Notes: generated from the letters alone by a model not told the origin. Shown: positions 46,352 to 57,643, counted from the stretch's first letter. The stretch is DNA of 64,000 nucleotides from Molanna angustata (GCA_963576475.1 OY754981.1:17022341-17086340), one strand, 5' to 3'. Translations and numbers: made by a program.

Positions 46352-46625
46352 TTGTAGTCATTACACCTTCTCCAACGCCACCCGTTCTGCTTGTGGGGAC
46401 TAATAACGACCCCTTTCAAAAGTCTGAAAGAACGCAACATAAAGACGACAAGAAGAGTCCGGAGAACTTTAAAACCTTGCAGACACTACACTTGAAGTAC
46501 CAAAGTGAGCTTATTATGAGGAAACAGCTGGGTCACCGTTCACTGAAAGTGAAAATAAGAGTGAACCGTATTTTTGACAAAGAGCCTTGAAACCTCTGAA
46601 ATTTCTCTTTGTGGCTAAAAGTCTG
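46352..46625 (-). pseudogene. R1-family LINE 3' end
   Basis: The minus strand reads RNFRGFKALCQKYGSLL, aligning with NYKAFKRFCHRYGALL at the C-terminus of the 26-kb ORF2. The downstream GCGTTCTTT...GAAAGGGGTCGTTATTAG and AACGGGTGGCGTTGGAG match the last 70 bp of that copy's 3' UTR. It is diverged, so an older insertion. Confidence 0.75.
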
Positions 46626-46680
46626 CATAGTTCCAAAGCAATTTCCTTGCACGTCATTGTAAGAAAAAAAAAATGCCATA

Positions 46681-47050
46681 GGCCTACTGTCCACGGATGC
46701 GTCATTTGTAGGATTCATGCATCCTACAAATGACGATAGGCGTATTCTGCATATTTGTTATGTCCACGCTGCGTCATGCAATCGTCAACCACGCTACAAA
46801 ACGTCTCAGTTTTCTTTCAACTAGCATCGAGAAAGCACTATTTTTACGTATTTTACGTCTTGCGAGTCGATCGAGAAATGACACGCTGCTGCACGCACCA
46901 CATGACGAATGCATGACGTGCGGCTGACGCGACGTTGCCGCTCCGTGGACACAGTTTTGATTGTTTCTATGCAAGATGCAAGCATTCGTCTTGCATTAGT
47001 CAATTGACGAAAGCGTGCGAATGATGTGCGGTCTACGTGGACAGTAGGCC
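46681..47050. mobile_element. Harbinger-like MITE, 370 bp
   Basis: Perfect 15-bp TIRs GGCCTACTGTCCACG / CGTGGACAGTAGGCC. The flanking ATA (46678) and TTA (47051) are close to the TWA target of PIF/Harbinger elements, one base off. A perfect 14-bp hairpin with a 6-nt loop lies at 46701-46734. GTGGACA/TGTCCAC words recur inside. No ORF of note. Confidence 0.75.
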
Positions 47051-47088
47051 TTATGCATTCATGCACTGATCAATGATCAATTAACGAG

Positions 47089-47762
47089 CAAGTCGACGAA
47101 TATGTATTATACTTGGGAAGCATATTTCAACGAAATGGACGGCCTGATAAAGAGATCGAAAGAAGAGTTATGGCAGGAAACAGAGTGAATGGAGCACTTA
47201 GACCAATTATGAATGACCGCAACATATCAAAGGATGCCAAAGTTGCCATTCATAACGCCATCGTAGTGCCAACCTTGACGTATGCAAGTGAAACCTGGAC
47301 ATGGCAGAAGACGCATGAAAGCAGAATAAATGCAGTTGAAATGAGATCATTAAGAAGAATTTGCAATAGAACGATGTATGACAGGGTAAGAAATGAGGAC
47401 ATAAGGAAAGAATGTAAGTTGAAGAAAGATGTCATTACTAGAATGAAAGTGAACACATTGAGATGGTTTGGTCACATGGGGAGAATGAATGAGGAGCGCC
47501 TGACGAAGAAAATATACAGAGCGGAAAGGAATGGAATGAGAGGTCGGGGACGCCCAAGAACGGGATGGAACAACCATGTGAACGATATTCTGAAAGACGA
47601 AAATGTTTGAAGTGTGAGCAACAGACGAACATGTATAAGACGATGCATGAATGTGGACGAGGCGAGAAATGCGTGCCAGGATAGAAAAATGTGGCGTTCG
47701 GTTCTCTCTGCCTACCCCGCAAGGGGCATGGCGTGATGGTATGCATGTATGTATGTATGTAC
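47089..47762 (+). pseudogene. RTE-clade LINE 3' fragment, close relative of the 20-kb copy
   Basis: It starts at EQVDEYVLYLGS and runs through MAGNRVNGALRPIMNDRNIS, WTWQKTHESRINAVE and RWFGHMGRMNEERLTKKIY. Nucleotide identity to 21437-22090 is high. One extra codon lies at 47105. The reading frame ends at a TGA (47608-47610) where the 20-kb copy has an Arg-type codon context, then stays open to GMA-stop at 47736. (ATGT)n tail. No TSD found. Confidence 0.88.
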
Positions 47763-48759
47763 ATTTCATAAAAGATTTATATAATAACAATATCCATTAT
47801 AAAATGTTTGGCGTCCATATCACGCATAGCGTTTTTTATACAAAGATCCTTTTTCAGTATATTAAAATTATCATCAAAAAGCATTTGGTTTATTCCATTA
47901 AAAATCATAACATTTCTTTAAAATTGATACCTACTTGGCGTTAAGTACGACTTATGCCGTGAATAATAAACATGTCAGTGGAGAATTTAAAAGAAAAATG
48001 TATTTTTTTAATAAAATTACTACCTATATATCCCCATCATTCTCATATTTTACAGAATGATATGAAGATATATACAAATGTATGTATATATCTGGCTATT
48101 TTTTTTTGCCGAGCATCAATCCAAAAACGAGAATGTTTTAAATGCTAAATACTTTGCACATTGCTTTACTCATTCTTATTAACTAGGCAAATAATAAATC
48201 AACTATTTAATGTTTTATTTTGTTCAAAACCAATGGTAGGTATGTACGTACGTAGGTACGTTATTTGTTATTTTTTATTATTTTTTTAAAACATTGTTTA
48301 CGAGTAACAATAATTAAAAGAATACATTATATAAAAACCAATAAAATGCTTATATGAGTCATTGGAGTCACATGAATTTACATGAATAAAAAATATTTCC
48401 AAGTATAACATAGAGTTTGAGTGAATTTCCTAACTGTAAAGTAAATATTTTCTGTATAAAGAAATGTTTTATACATTTGACATTTAGTTTATTGTCATTG
48501 CCATGGCTATGATCATATCCTCATACCTATGTACTACCTAATTTTAATTTATTGTATTGGATATATTTTACTCATACTGAATTTATCATAACAAATAAAC
48601 AGTTTAAAAATTACAATTCGATTTTATTGGTGAGTTAGATTTTTGCTTTTGATTTTTGATTTACCTTTCTGAGCAATGCCGGGTATAACAAACAAGTTCG
48701 AAATAATAATTTGAAATACCCAACACTATATTTACTTGTTGCATGTAACACATGAGATC
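47763..48759. other. AT-rich intergenic DNA, nothing recognised
   Basis: No supported feature. Confidence 0.5.
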
Positions 48760-49320
48760 GATTGGGCCTAGGTTGCGGCTCTAAGGGCCTAGGCAGTAAA
48801 GGCGGGGGTGGGCAGCCGACGCTGTTGTGCCCTCGTCAATTCTGTACTTAGAGAAGAGCAGGACGGACGCCTCTAGTCTCGCTCGGCAGTTACTCGTCAA
48901 ACTGTGGCGAATGTTGTTGTGTGGTTCGGGCACACCGCCGGCGCAGACGTCGGGTCAGACATCCTGTGTTGACAACTAGACGTCAAATCTGACAGGTGAT
49001 GATTGCGTCGGATGCCCCCGGTGTTAGCCCGCGGAACCTTCGGACGCCAACACGAGGACCGAGGGGTGCGGGGGCAAGCCCTTCCGTTCGATCGGTTGTG
49101 CTAGGGGCTTGCCCCGGCTGCCGATCTTGAGCGGTTGCCCCACCGTTTGAGGTTGGATTCTCGGGGGCAGTGGTTGAACCCGATGGATGGTGGATATTTT
49201 GTGTTTGTCCGATGTTGCGGCTGCGTCCGGTGGCGAACAGGGCCAATGGGCTCTATAGCGTCGCCGGCGTGGAAGTGGATCGCGATCTCCCTCGATGTCG
49301 ATAGCGGTAGTATGTATATT
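48760..49320. other. GC-rich, CpG-rich island, unclassified
   Basis: About 560 bp near 55-60% GC by eye in surroundings near 30%. It has open but unfamiliar frames on both strands (for example 48983-49246 minus, 87 codons, Pro/Ala/Gly-rich). It could be a LINE 5' UTR/ORF1 start, a rDNA-spacer-like piece or a promoter island. I see no zinc knuckle, splice-bounded ORF or rRNA core. Confidence 0.4.
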
Positions 49321-49399
49321 TGAACTTGGATATTGTGTATTCCATACAAATTGTATGAAGCGATGTCGTCACTAATATGAATTTGTACAAACTTTTGTT

Positions 49400-50700
49400 A
49401 TAAAAAGTTTGAGATAATATTACTATAATTTAAACATTTTTTAAAGATAGTTAAATTCTCTAGTTTACATGTTTAAAGACAAAAATTTGTCATGCCATTT
49501 TTTTGCTTCTTAATAAAAACAGTTTGAGAAACCCTGGAAATTTTTTTAAATCCATTTCGATAATATACTATATTTGACTATATTTGTACAAAATTTCAGG
49601 GTTCTGGCTTTTATAGTTTTTGAGATATGTGGACAAATGCTATAAAAATTAAAATATTGATAACCTCTGACTGGAACAAAAATTCTAAATACTAAGTATA
49701 AAAGTTTTGTCTACCAAAAATTGTCTATATATTCTGAAATTTTAGGCTTTGTGAATCCAGCAAATCAAAAGTTATAAGAGGGGGACCGACACACAGACAC
49801 ACACACACACACACACAGACACACAAAACTCACATAAAATGTTCTACTCCGAATTCTGAGTAAATCCATGCAGGGAACATATATGCTGCGAAGCCTCTAA
49901 TTTGGTGTTTTTAGCATGCGAAAATTCCACTACGCCGTCAAAAATGTTCCTAGTATTCCTTATATATGGTTGGATAATTTATATAGCGCCGTTTTCGTGA
50001 TAACTCACCTCAAGGGCGCTTTGTAGCTATTAGTTTTTCATGTTAGTAAAAGCTTAAAATCTAGGTTATTGATCTTAAATTAAATTAAAAATAAACATAA
50101 AAACGATGTATACAATGCTTAGTATATTCTATTTAATTGAATCTAATGCCATGAAACGTTGAGAAGTGTCACGGAGCAGTTAATTACAGTGTTATTAAGT
50201 TGGTTTCATTACATTATATTCAAATTCAAATTTAGGAGGTGTTATTGTGTGAAATATTAAACAGGTGTGTCTTAAGTTGTTTTTTAAACGTGTTTATATT
50301 GTCTATTTGTCTGAGTCGGTATGGAAGTTTGTTCCATGTGGATGGACCAGCAACAGCGAACGCACGATCACCAAAGTTTGATTTGTGCACTCGGTTAACT
50401 TCGTTTAGTTTACCGATTGCTGAGCTTTGAGCTGAACGGAGGGATTGAGGTGAGCGGAGTGCACATTTCGGATAGGTATTGCGGGGCCAGACCGTGTATT
50501 GCCTTGAATGTTGTTAGGCATATCTTGTACTCTATCCTTTCAGGGCACTTGAGCCAGTGAAGATTTTTTAAGTGGTGAGAGATGTGAGAGTTTTAGTAGC
50601 GCGGGTCTTGGCTTAATACTTTGTCGATATGTTAAGAGAATAAATTATCTTGAACAAATCGACAGTTGGACAAGAAATATCAATAAAAAAACGAATTAAC
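49400..50700 (-). repeat. Repeat C copy split by an L2-type LINE fragment
   Basis: 49430-49935 (TTTAATAAAAACAGTTTGAGAA, ... CAAAAGTTATAAGAGGGGGACC, (CA)n, GAAGCCTCTAATTTGGTGTTTTT) matches repeat C inverted. The hairpin end TCGATATGTTAAGAGAATAA...AAATCGACAGTTGGA reappears at 50627-50680, after the L2 insertion. Confidence 0.7.
49965..50612 (-). pseudogene. L2/CR1-type LINE 3' end, one frameshift
   Basis: The minus strand reads HLKNLHWLKCPERIEYKICL, then TFKAIHGLAPQYLSEMCTPL. It slips frame near 50440 and continues KSNFGDRAFAVAGPSTWNKLP, YRLRQIDNINTFKKQLK. These are the standard C-terminal phrases of L2/CR1 RT proteins. The 3' UTR ends with the AAGGGCGCTTTG...GGCGCTATATAAATTATCC stem-loop. No catalytic part remains. 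Confidence 0.85.
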
Positions 50701-51636
50701 TAAAAGTGTTGTAAATATAATCTTTTATAAGGTGATCAAGTTACTTGCCTTGATGTCAAAAAAATATTCCGTCCCTCAAAGAAATTTATCAGGAAAACTC
50801 ATCGACGACGCCAAGTTTCGTGCTTCTTTTCTTTAGTTTAATGAACACCGGTAAACCTGTGATGGTTTGAATGAATGGTGTGATTTAATAAATGAAGATG
50901 TTTAATAAAAACTGCTTTTTTTCTTCCGATGGCCGCACAACTCCGGTTAAGCCTCCTAAACAATGGATTTGCATTTATAACATAATCCTGAAAATCTTCC
51001 AAGTATTTTTGAATAGTCGTATCCCCCAATCGATTTAAGATAATTTTTATTTACCAATCACAATAAAATGGTTTATTCAATTGCTGTAAGTGGTTTATCC
51101 GTCTCAATCTTATTCCATTGTTAAGTATTCTTGTCACGAATTCAATCTGTATCGAGTATATCCTTTGAGAGAGAGAAAAAGAGGAAACACAGACTATCGA
51201 TTAGACACAATCTGTTTAGCGGAAAAAAAATGTAATACAAGGTTCGTCATTATTATTCTTTTATTCCGTAACGGATCGGTCTTGTAATTTGGGTGTAATA
51301 TAGATTGTAATGAGCTAAACTTTCCATTCTGAACGAGAGTACGTGGAGGTGAAAAGTTTTTCAATTGGAGTAGAACGTGTCTGCTTCTTTGGTTAACTCA
51401 TTCTTCCGTCTCATCCCTTCTCCTTTGGTTTTCCCTTTAATCTTTTCCTTCGAAAGCAAAAGGGAAAAGAAACGCTTTTCAGTAAAGTCTTTCATTACCT
51501 CCAGTGTACTTTGTTCCCTCTCAAATATTGAAATGTCGATTATGTTAAAAATTCATTTTATCAGTTGATTTTACAGTAATTTACCGATATCGATTTAAAA
51601 AAGACCATCATCACAGTAATGATATCATGATTCCAA
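50701..51636. other. AT-rich intergenic DNA, nothing recognised
   Basis: No supported feature. Confidence 0.5.
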
Positions 51637-52440
51637 TCTTCTTCTTCTTCATCAGCCTGTTTGCATCCAGAGTTGAAGATAGGCCTCCCCCTCTTCTTTT
51701 ACTCCTCTCTTCCTTGGGCACATCGCTTCTAATTGCTTCCTGTCACTACTTTGATGCAGTCCGACCACTGCACCGTGTCGGAGAACGTCCCCCGCTTCTT
51801 TTCCTCTGACTCGGACGCCACTCCAAGACTCTCTGGGTTCACCCACCATCTGTATATCTGGTAATGTGTCCTGCCTAGTTCCATTTCTGAGTGGCGACTT
51901 TCTCGGCGACATCGGTTACTTTAGTCTGGTGTCTTATCCACCTATTGGTTTTTATATATCTTAAAGAGATGTTCAACATCCTTCTCTCCATAGACCTCTG
52001 TGTCACCATGAGTTTGTGTATAATATGTTAATTCAATACTTACATTTCATGCTCACATATTAGCATGTGAAGGGTACAGAAGTCAAATAAGGATTTCTTT
52101 AAATCTCTTCGAAATTTTGAGGGGTTTTAGGATAAAAGACAGCTTTCCAAATTCAGCATCCTGATCCTCCCTGCCTAGCTTTATTGTATGCCCAAGGTAA
52201 GAAGAAACTTTTTCTATTGTCTTTCCCTCGACCATGGCAGGTGATATTTGTCCCGTGTTGCTCATAATTTATGTCTTGTTGTAGTTCATTTTCAGACCCA
52301 CTTGTAATGAAGCCCTACTTATTTTATTGAGCATTTCAGTAATATCATTATCGTCGTTTGCTAGAAGTACAACATCTGCAAACCGGAAGTTTTTCAGATA
52401 TTCTCCATTTATATTAACACCCTAATCGGTCAAGTTTTTT
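51637..52440 (-). pseudogene. RTE/craniofacial-type LINE RT, decayed
   Basis: The minus strand reads NGEYLKNFRFADVVLLANDD, where the RT box should be FADD (one Asp lost). LQVGLKMNYNKT, a stop, then VEGKTIEKVSSYLGHTIKLG and FGKLSFILKPLKISKRFK follow. After a break comes QRSMERRMLNISLR, TKVTDVAEKVATQKWN, a stop where W is expected, AGHITRYTDG and RVLEWRPSQRKRSGGR. The tail is GATGAAGAAGAAGAAG. Domain order is right for the RTE-like proteins common in insect genomes. Several stops and indels show it is dead and fairly old. Confidence 0.85.
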
Positions 52441-53454
52441 TATTACTACGGGAACTACGCGAGAAATAAAATGTATCTAATGTTCGACATAGTAGTGTTA
52501 GGATGTTATGGACATCATTTATAAAATTGTTTTTTTTTTTCTTAAAAAATCCTGATTATTTTATAAAGTGTGTCCTGTTTTGATTTGATCTGAGACTCGA
52601 CTGAATAAAGAAATGACTGACGGATCACATCTATGCTCTGTCAGTTCAGTATTCCCAAGAGATACTATTTCAGATTATTTGTGGCATTTACAAATAAAAA
52701 TGACAAGATACCTGCATACACAATATTTATATGCTTATCATGATGACTTAAATTCCATTTTTTAATCTGTGTGGAATAGTTGAGTTTATATTGTATAGAT
52801 ACTTTTTAGAAATGCAAATAGGTAAAACCTCTGTCTCCTGTGAAATATTATAATAATAGGTACCTACACTGCTACCCTAGAAAAAGTATACCTATTTGGG
52901 CAGCAGTTATCTATTTTTAATGAAGATTATTTAAATGGTGTGACGAAAGAAATAAATGAAATTAATAATAATCTTTTTTTTCTAGTTCCAGGGTGAAAAG
53001 TTTCGGTGAGATAGTGTCGAGGATTCCGATCATGTAAACATTACTTGATTCTTTGTTATTATACAGTTTACAAAGTATTTTCTCCTACAAATTTAATAAA
53101 TCCATTTTTTTCCATTCCTACTATGGTAAATAACATCTTACGATACAAGAAATTTTCTTTATCAGTCATCGGTGTCTTTTAATTTTCACAACCATCTGTG
53201 AAGCTAATGGGTACTGTTTTATAACCTGCAATATTATTTTTCCACTGGTATGTGGAAGACGACAACTTTGACATATTATGAGTATGAATAGAGGTATCCT
53301 CTGGCTTTAATTCTATAGGAAGATATAACGTCTTTTGATATATTCTGCCTTATTTTATTTATATTATTTTTTTTAATCGTCGAACAAGGGAAACGAGTCA
53401 ACATTAAAAAGTTTTTGCATTCACACAATTTTAATTTGCAAAGCTGAGTATGTA
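52441..53454. other. AT-rich DNA with one LINE-like 3' end
   Basis: 52860-52965 (TACCTATTTGGGCAGCAGTT...GGTGTGACGAAAGAAATAAATG) matches the element end at 10380-10445. The rest is empty. Confidence 0.5.
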
Positions 53455-53745
53455 AAGGAAATACTTTTTGCTTTACAGTTGCACAGTTTTTTTTTCCTTT
53501 TTTTCTTTATAGTTACACAGTTATTTACTTTTTGTTTTACAGAAACACAGCTGATTACTTTTTCTTTATAGTTACACAGTTATTTACTTTTTGTTTTATT
53601 ACAGAAACACAGTTTATTACTTTTTATTTATAGTTTCACAGATATTTACTTTTTGCTTTTAATTTACACATATTTTTACTTTTTCTTTATAGCAACGTTG
53701 TTATTTACTATTTTCTTTACAGTTTCTCAGTCATTTTCTCTTTAC
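53455..53745 (+). repeat. Tandem array of polypyrimidine-AG units (~9 copies, ~34 bp)
   Basis: Imperfect units of the form TTACTTTTTSTTTTACAG plus WWACACAGTTA. Nearly every unit contains a T/C run followed by TATAG or TACAG, which resembles a 3' splice site. Unit length drifts from about 31 to 38 bp. No ORF. Confidence 0.8.
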
Positions 53746-54617
53746 GTTATCATTATACAGGTATTACCAAGCATTCTTCACTGTGATAATTATTGTTATG
53801 ATATCATTGAAAATATACTCTTTCAGTTTTTCAACTGAGTAAAAAAACTTTTCATAGCTTGAAGTTGTTGATACATTCTTGATGGCATACTTTATTTAAA
53901 CTTTATGACTAATTTCGAAAGAGCCCCAGGAAAAGGATTTATTTTTAAATGAAATTGACTGAGAACGTTTGAATATGCCACCGATTCGCTATAATATAAT
54001 CGGCACGGAATTTCTAATTCACTTACAGATTTGAATTTCAAATAAGTATACCTTCGAGTATTGGAAATTGTAGGAAATGACTCAATTTCGATTTCCTTTG
54101 AGAAAATACTGCAAACTTATAATAATCAATATCTTAGTTGTAAAGTTTTAGCCCGTGTATTATAACACCAGTTTAAATATTTACCAGGCATTCATTTGTG
54201 GCGAGAAATAGGAGGGGGGGGGGGGTATTTTCAGCCATAAACTGTAATAAACGCTGTGATAGATCGCACGACGTATTTGGACCAATGAGCGAGCAATGCA
54301 AAGTAAGTGCCGTCTGTAAGAGGGGCTATGTTACCCGATGTAGGTACGTTTCCATTCTACCGCGTGGTTTTATAAAATCTTCTGTCGTCCTTACCTTATC
54401 CTGCATACTACATTACATACACGCTCTCGACTCGCTAAAGTGGATCAAGTCGGGTTCACCACTTTGGATGTGAAGGTCGGTACCTATAGTAGGTCGAAAT
54501 GACAACTACTGAGATCGGTAACAGGATGTTTATTAGTGCGACTGGCCCGAGAGAACGCTGAATGAGAACTGACTCAGGTCGTGATTGGGTACTTCATATC
54601 CCCCTCACATTAATATA
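53746..54617. other. Intergenic DNA with a G12 run and a GC-richer patch
   Basis: A run of about 12 G lies at 54213-54226. 54230-54480 is GC-richer with a 91-codon frame that matches nothing I know. 54525-54593 is the partner of the repeat at 5865. Confidence 0.5.
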
Positions 54618-54763
54618 ATGAAAATTGACAAGTTGAGGTTGTTAGGCCAATTGGAAAGAATAAGACAGTGAATACCTGGCGAAGAAAATGTACAATGCTG
54701 AATGGAAGGAGGTCATGGTCGTCCTAGAATGGAATGATATTCTTAAGGAAGTAAATGTCTGAA
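54618..54763 (+). pseudogene. RTE-clade LINE C-terminal scrap, heavily decayed
   Basis: MKIDKLRLLGQLERIRQ-stop and then GGHGRPRMEWNDILKEVNV align with MKVNTLRWFGHMGRM and GRGRPRKGWHDHVNDILK of the 20-kb copy. Multiple stops. Confidence 0.65.
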
Positions 54764-54767
54764 ACTT

Positions 54768-55450
54768 TTCCAACTGTCGATTCGTTCAAGAGAATTTAAT
54801 TCTCTTAATGAATCGACAGTATTAGCCAAGACGTGTGTATTCAGCGTGTGAACCTTTTTTATGGTGGACTTTTTGCATGCCAACTAAGAGGCTTTGTAGG
54901 ATATATATGGTCTATATTTGGATGAATTCAAAATTTGATGCAGAGAATTTTGTGTATCTGTGTGTGTCCGTCCGTCCCTTATAACTTCTGATCCGCTGAA
55001 CAGACATTTAGGCACAGAGCCTAAAATGTCAGAAACCAGAAACAATATAGAAAAATATAAAATCTCAAATCGGTTTTTCGAAAAAATTACAGAGATTCTC
55101 AAACATTTTTTACTGAAAAAAATTTTCTTTTATGATAAATTTATGTGTTTAACTTCCTATATTTCCAAAGTTTTTAAAAATATCGAAAAAAGTCCCAACA
55201 CCCCAACTCGATAATTTAATTTTCTATAAAATTTTTTAACATTGTATTAGAACATCTCAATTTACTAACTTAATCTACAAACACACATACATACCCTCAT
55301 ACAGTTTTCATATTCTGGGTAGGAAAAACAGACTGACCTCCATACTATCCTATCCTGACATACTAACCTTCATAATATTTTATATAGAAAACAAAATATC
55401 TTAAAATATTCATTAATTTGTGTTATTTTTGAGTTAATTTTTCTTACTAT
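54768..55450 (+). repeat. Repeat C copy, reference orientation
   Basis: It starts with the hairpin ACTGTCGATTCGTTCAAGAG / CTCTTAATGAATCGACAGT. AACTAAGAGGCTTTGTAGGA, a TGTGTGTCCGTCCGTCC stretch, AGATTCTCAAACATTTTTTA and TCCATACTATCCTATCCTGAC follow. The same order is seen at 37790 and 61575. Confidence 0.72.
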
Positions 55451-55599
55451 TATAAAAAAACTCTAAATTTATAATATTGTGTATTTACATGAAATTAAAT
55501 ATGTTTGTTTTGTAAGAAAATACATCCCTGATATTATCAATCACATTATTGTATCCACCACCATTCTTAATATTTTTTACTCCACCCATAATGTTGATT

Positions 55600-55690
55600 T
55601 CAAGTCTAAAAACTGTTAATTTTAGTTTATTTTGTATCCTTCTGATGAAGGGAGCTTTATTGAACATGTTGAAGGATTTTATTCAATTGA
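55600..55690 (+). other. Possible Penelope-like 3' end with CTGATGA core
   Basis: CTTCTGATGAAGGGAGCTTT ... GAACATGTTGAAGGATT resembles the 57821 motif in order and spacing, with an intact CTGATGA. Stem II is poorly formed. No adjacent GIY-YIG remnant was recognised. Confidence 0.3.
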
Positions 55691-56277
55691 AAAAAGTTTA
55701 AAAAATGTAGTGGTGTACACTGAGTTGTGTTTAATTTATTTCAATTAATTAATAATGTTATCACAAACTCATAAAACAATCGTTTAACAAAAATGTAACA
55801 ATATAATAAATTGACCGTAGGTATTAAAGTGGAGACTTCAGACTATTAAAATAAATAAAGCATTGAAAGCTCACAATACATTTCTTACGCTCAAGGATTT
55901 TTCATAATTCTTAGATATCTATCAAAAAAAATATTTTTATCCTTTTCAGCCAAATACCTGTTCCGTCCTATGACCTTTATCCTTAGAGGGGATAATAATA
56001 TTTTTCTTATATTTTTATAATTTTTTCCAAAAATCTCCTACAATACAAATCAGATTATCTGCTGATTGATCAAAGATTTCTCCGAAATTGCTACCAAAGT
56101 CATACAAATACGGAATAATATTTTCTCTTCACGTCATGGTATCCGAATTTAATGAAATAAAACATGGGTTGAACAAACACAAAATTACAAAGACAATTTT
56201 TTCTGATGAAACAAATATCTGTAACAAAAAATGAACATATACACTTGATTTTTTTCAAATATTGGTTCAAATATTTT
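55691..56277. other. AT-rich intergenic DNA, nothing recognised
   Basis: No supported feature. Confidence 0.5.
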
Positions 56278-57035
56278 TACCCCGAACTACCACAAGTGGG
56301 GAGTTACAAATTCGGAATATATTTTTTTTTTATAAAAAAATAAATATGTCCTTGTTAAACAAGTACATATGCATCTTCCTACGTTCCCTAAAATAAACAA
56401 ATAAATGCTTGTGATATAGGTGAACGAAATCGGTCGAGGCAGGATTCGAACTCGCGACCACTGGATTACTAGCCCAGCGCGCTAACCGCTCTGCCGTCGA
56501 CCCATCTTTAAGGTTATATAAGGTTATTTTTTAATTACAGATTATTAACTAGTAAAATACTGAGATTGTATTTTGAAAGTTTCTTCACAATGTTTATGTG
56601 TGTCTGCTGGTCTTACTATGTCTGTCTGTACGGCATGTATATTCTACTTTATCGATTTAAGACTTAGTAACTGATTAGATTAGTTTCAAATTTTGCAAAT
56701 TTAAATATGTAATACTCGCTTAGACCCCATTAGATTAAGAAAGATATCTGATCAGTAGGTCTCAATATTTTTAACTGTTAAATATTTCAAACGGATCCCA
56801 AGCTAAGGAAACTTAAATTTAGTATTTTTATTTTCAAATTGCTAATAAAACACATCACTGTCATAAAATGGCATAGAATAATTATCGAGTATTTATAGTC
56901 AAATATTTAAATCAAAAATAATTTATCAAACTAATTTCATAAAAATGCAGAGTATTTTCCATACAAAATTTAAATACTTTGTGGAAAGACTTGTTAGTGA
57001 AGGGTATAGCGTTGGCCACAACCCACTCGTTTTAT
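56278..57035 (+). repeat. Repeat E copy with SINE-A insertion
   Basis: The copy starts CCCCGAACTACC...GTGGGGAGTT, is interrupted at ~56325-56503, and resumes to GCGTTGGCCACAACCCACTCG at 57009-57029. It parallels 33835-34405. Confidence 0.7.
56325..56503 (-). repeat. SINE-A copy with complete tRNA-like head
   Basis: The minus-strand head 56432-56503 (72 nt) folds as a tRNA: GGGTCGA/TCGACC acceptor, GCAGAGCGGTTAGCGC D arm, CTGG-GCTAGTAAT-CCAG anticodon arm with AGT in the anticodon position, GAGTTCGAATCC T loop. The attached SINE body shows it is a SINE head, not a separate tRNA gene. Confidence 0.78.
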
Positions 57036-57313
57036 TTAATATTAATAAGGTCAAACTTCTAGGGTCTAGCAAGAGCGAATTATTTTGATAATATGACCTC
57101 CAATATTATTATTTTACTCATCTGGCGCAGATCGATTTTCGGTCGGACCAATCATTTCCGACAACTTTATTAGTTTCCAATGTATGGCAACTCCATATTA
57201 GATGCGTGTCAATTTTTATACTTAGCAAAATATCTCGCTATGATTCTATTTGAGGGAGATATTTAGATATAAACAACGAGTGGGTTGTGGCCAACGCCAT
57301 ACTCCTCATAATG

Positions 57314-57643
57314 AAGAAGTCTGGAGTTTATCAGTTAAATTGTAAAAATTGTGACAACTTTTATATAGGAAAAACAATAAGAAACTTTGAAATAAGGGTT
57401 AGGGAACATTTAAGATGCCTTCATAGTGATAACTATTCTGAATTCGCGAATCACTTAATTGAGAAAAACCATTATTTTGATGCAGACGAAGGTATAAAAA
57501 TTTTACCCACGGGGCATAATGAATTAAAAACCTCAAAATTAGAAATATTAGAAATAAGGAAAAATGTGAATTTAAATAAACCCATAATAAACAACCAAAT
57601 TAATTTTATAAATAATCCACTGTTAAACTTATTTCCTTTATAA
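57314..57643 (+). CDS. Penelope-like GIY-YIG endonuclease fragment
   Basis: About 109 codons: SGVYQLNCKNCDNFYIGKT (GVY and YIG motifs with a C-x2-C pair), FEIRVREHLRCLHSDNYSEF, then LEILEIRKNVN (probable catalytic Glu) and a hydrophobic end NPLLNLFPL-stop. It aligns along its whole length with 38624-38990 (minus). The frame happens to be open upstream through repeat E sequence, so an ATG at 57311 is fortuitous. Everything upstream of the endonuclease is missing. The domain has no stop. Confidence 0.87.
   Translation, partial: KKSGVYQLNCKNCDNFYIGKTIRNFEIRVREHLRCLHSDNYSEFANHLIEKNHYFDADEGIKILPTGHNELKTSKLEILEIRKNVNLNKPIINNQINFINNPLLNLFPL

Noticed and set aside
48983..49246. 87-codon Pro/Ala/Gly-rich ORF in the GC island as a gene
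   Set aside because: GC-rich DNA has few stops in several frames here, and no motif is recognisable.
51652..51912. 86-codon minus ORF as a gene
   Set aside because: It is an out-of-frame reading of the decayed RTE-like C-terminus in which W-x-x-x-R-x-x-EWRP phrases are visible.
54198..54473. 91-codon ORF as a host gene
   Set aside because: No domain, no splice-like borders, and it starts in a poly-G run.
54768..54830. Repeat C as a Helitron
   Set aside because: The terminal hairpin fits but no CTRR end or 5' TC with AT insertion site was seen. Left unclassified.
57311..57313. ATG as a real start of the GIY-YIG protein
   Set aside because: It lies in repeat E sequence upstream of the insertion junction. 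The element is 5'-truncated.
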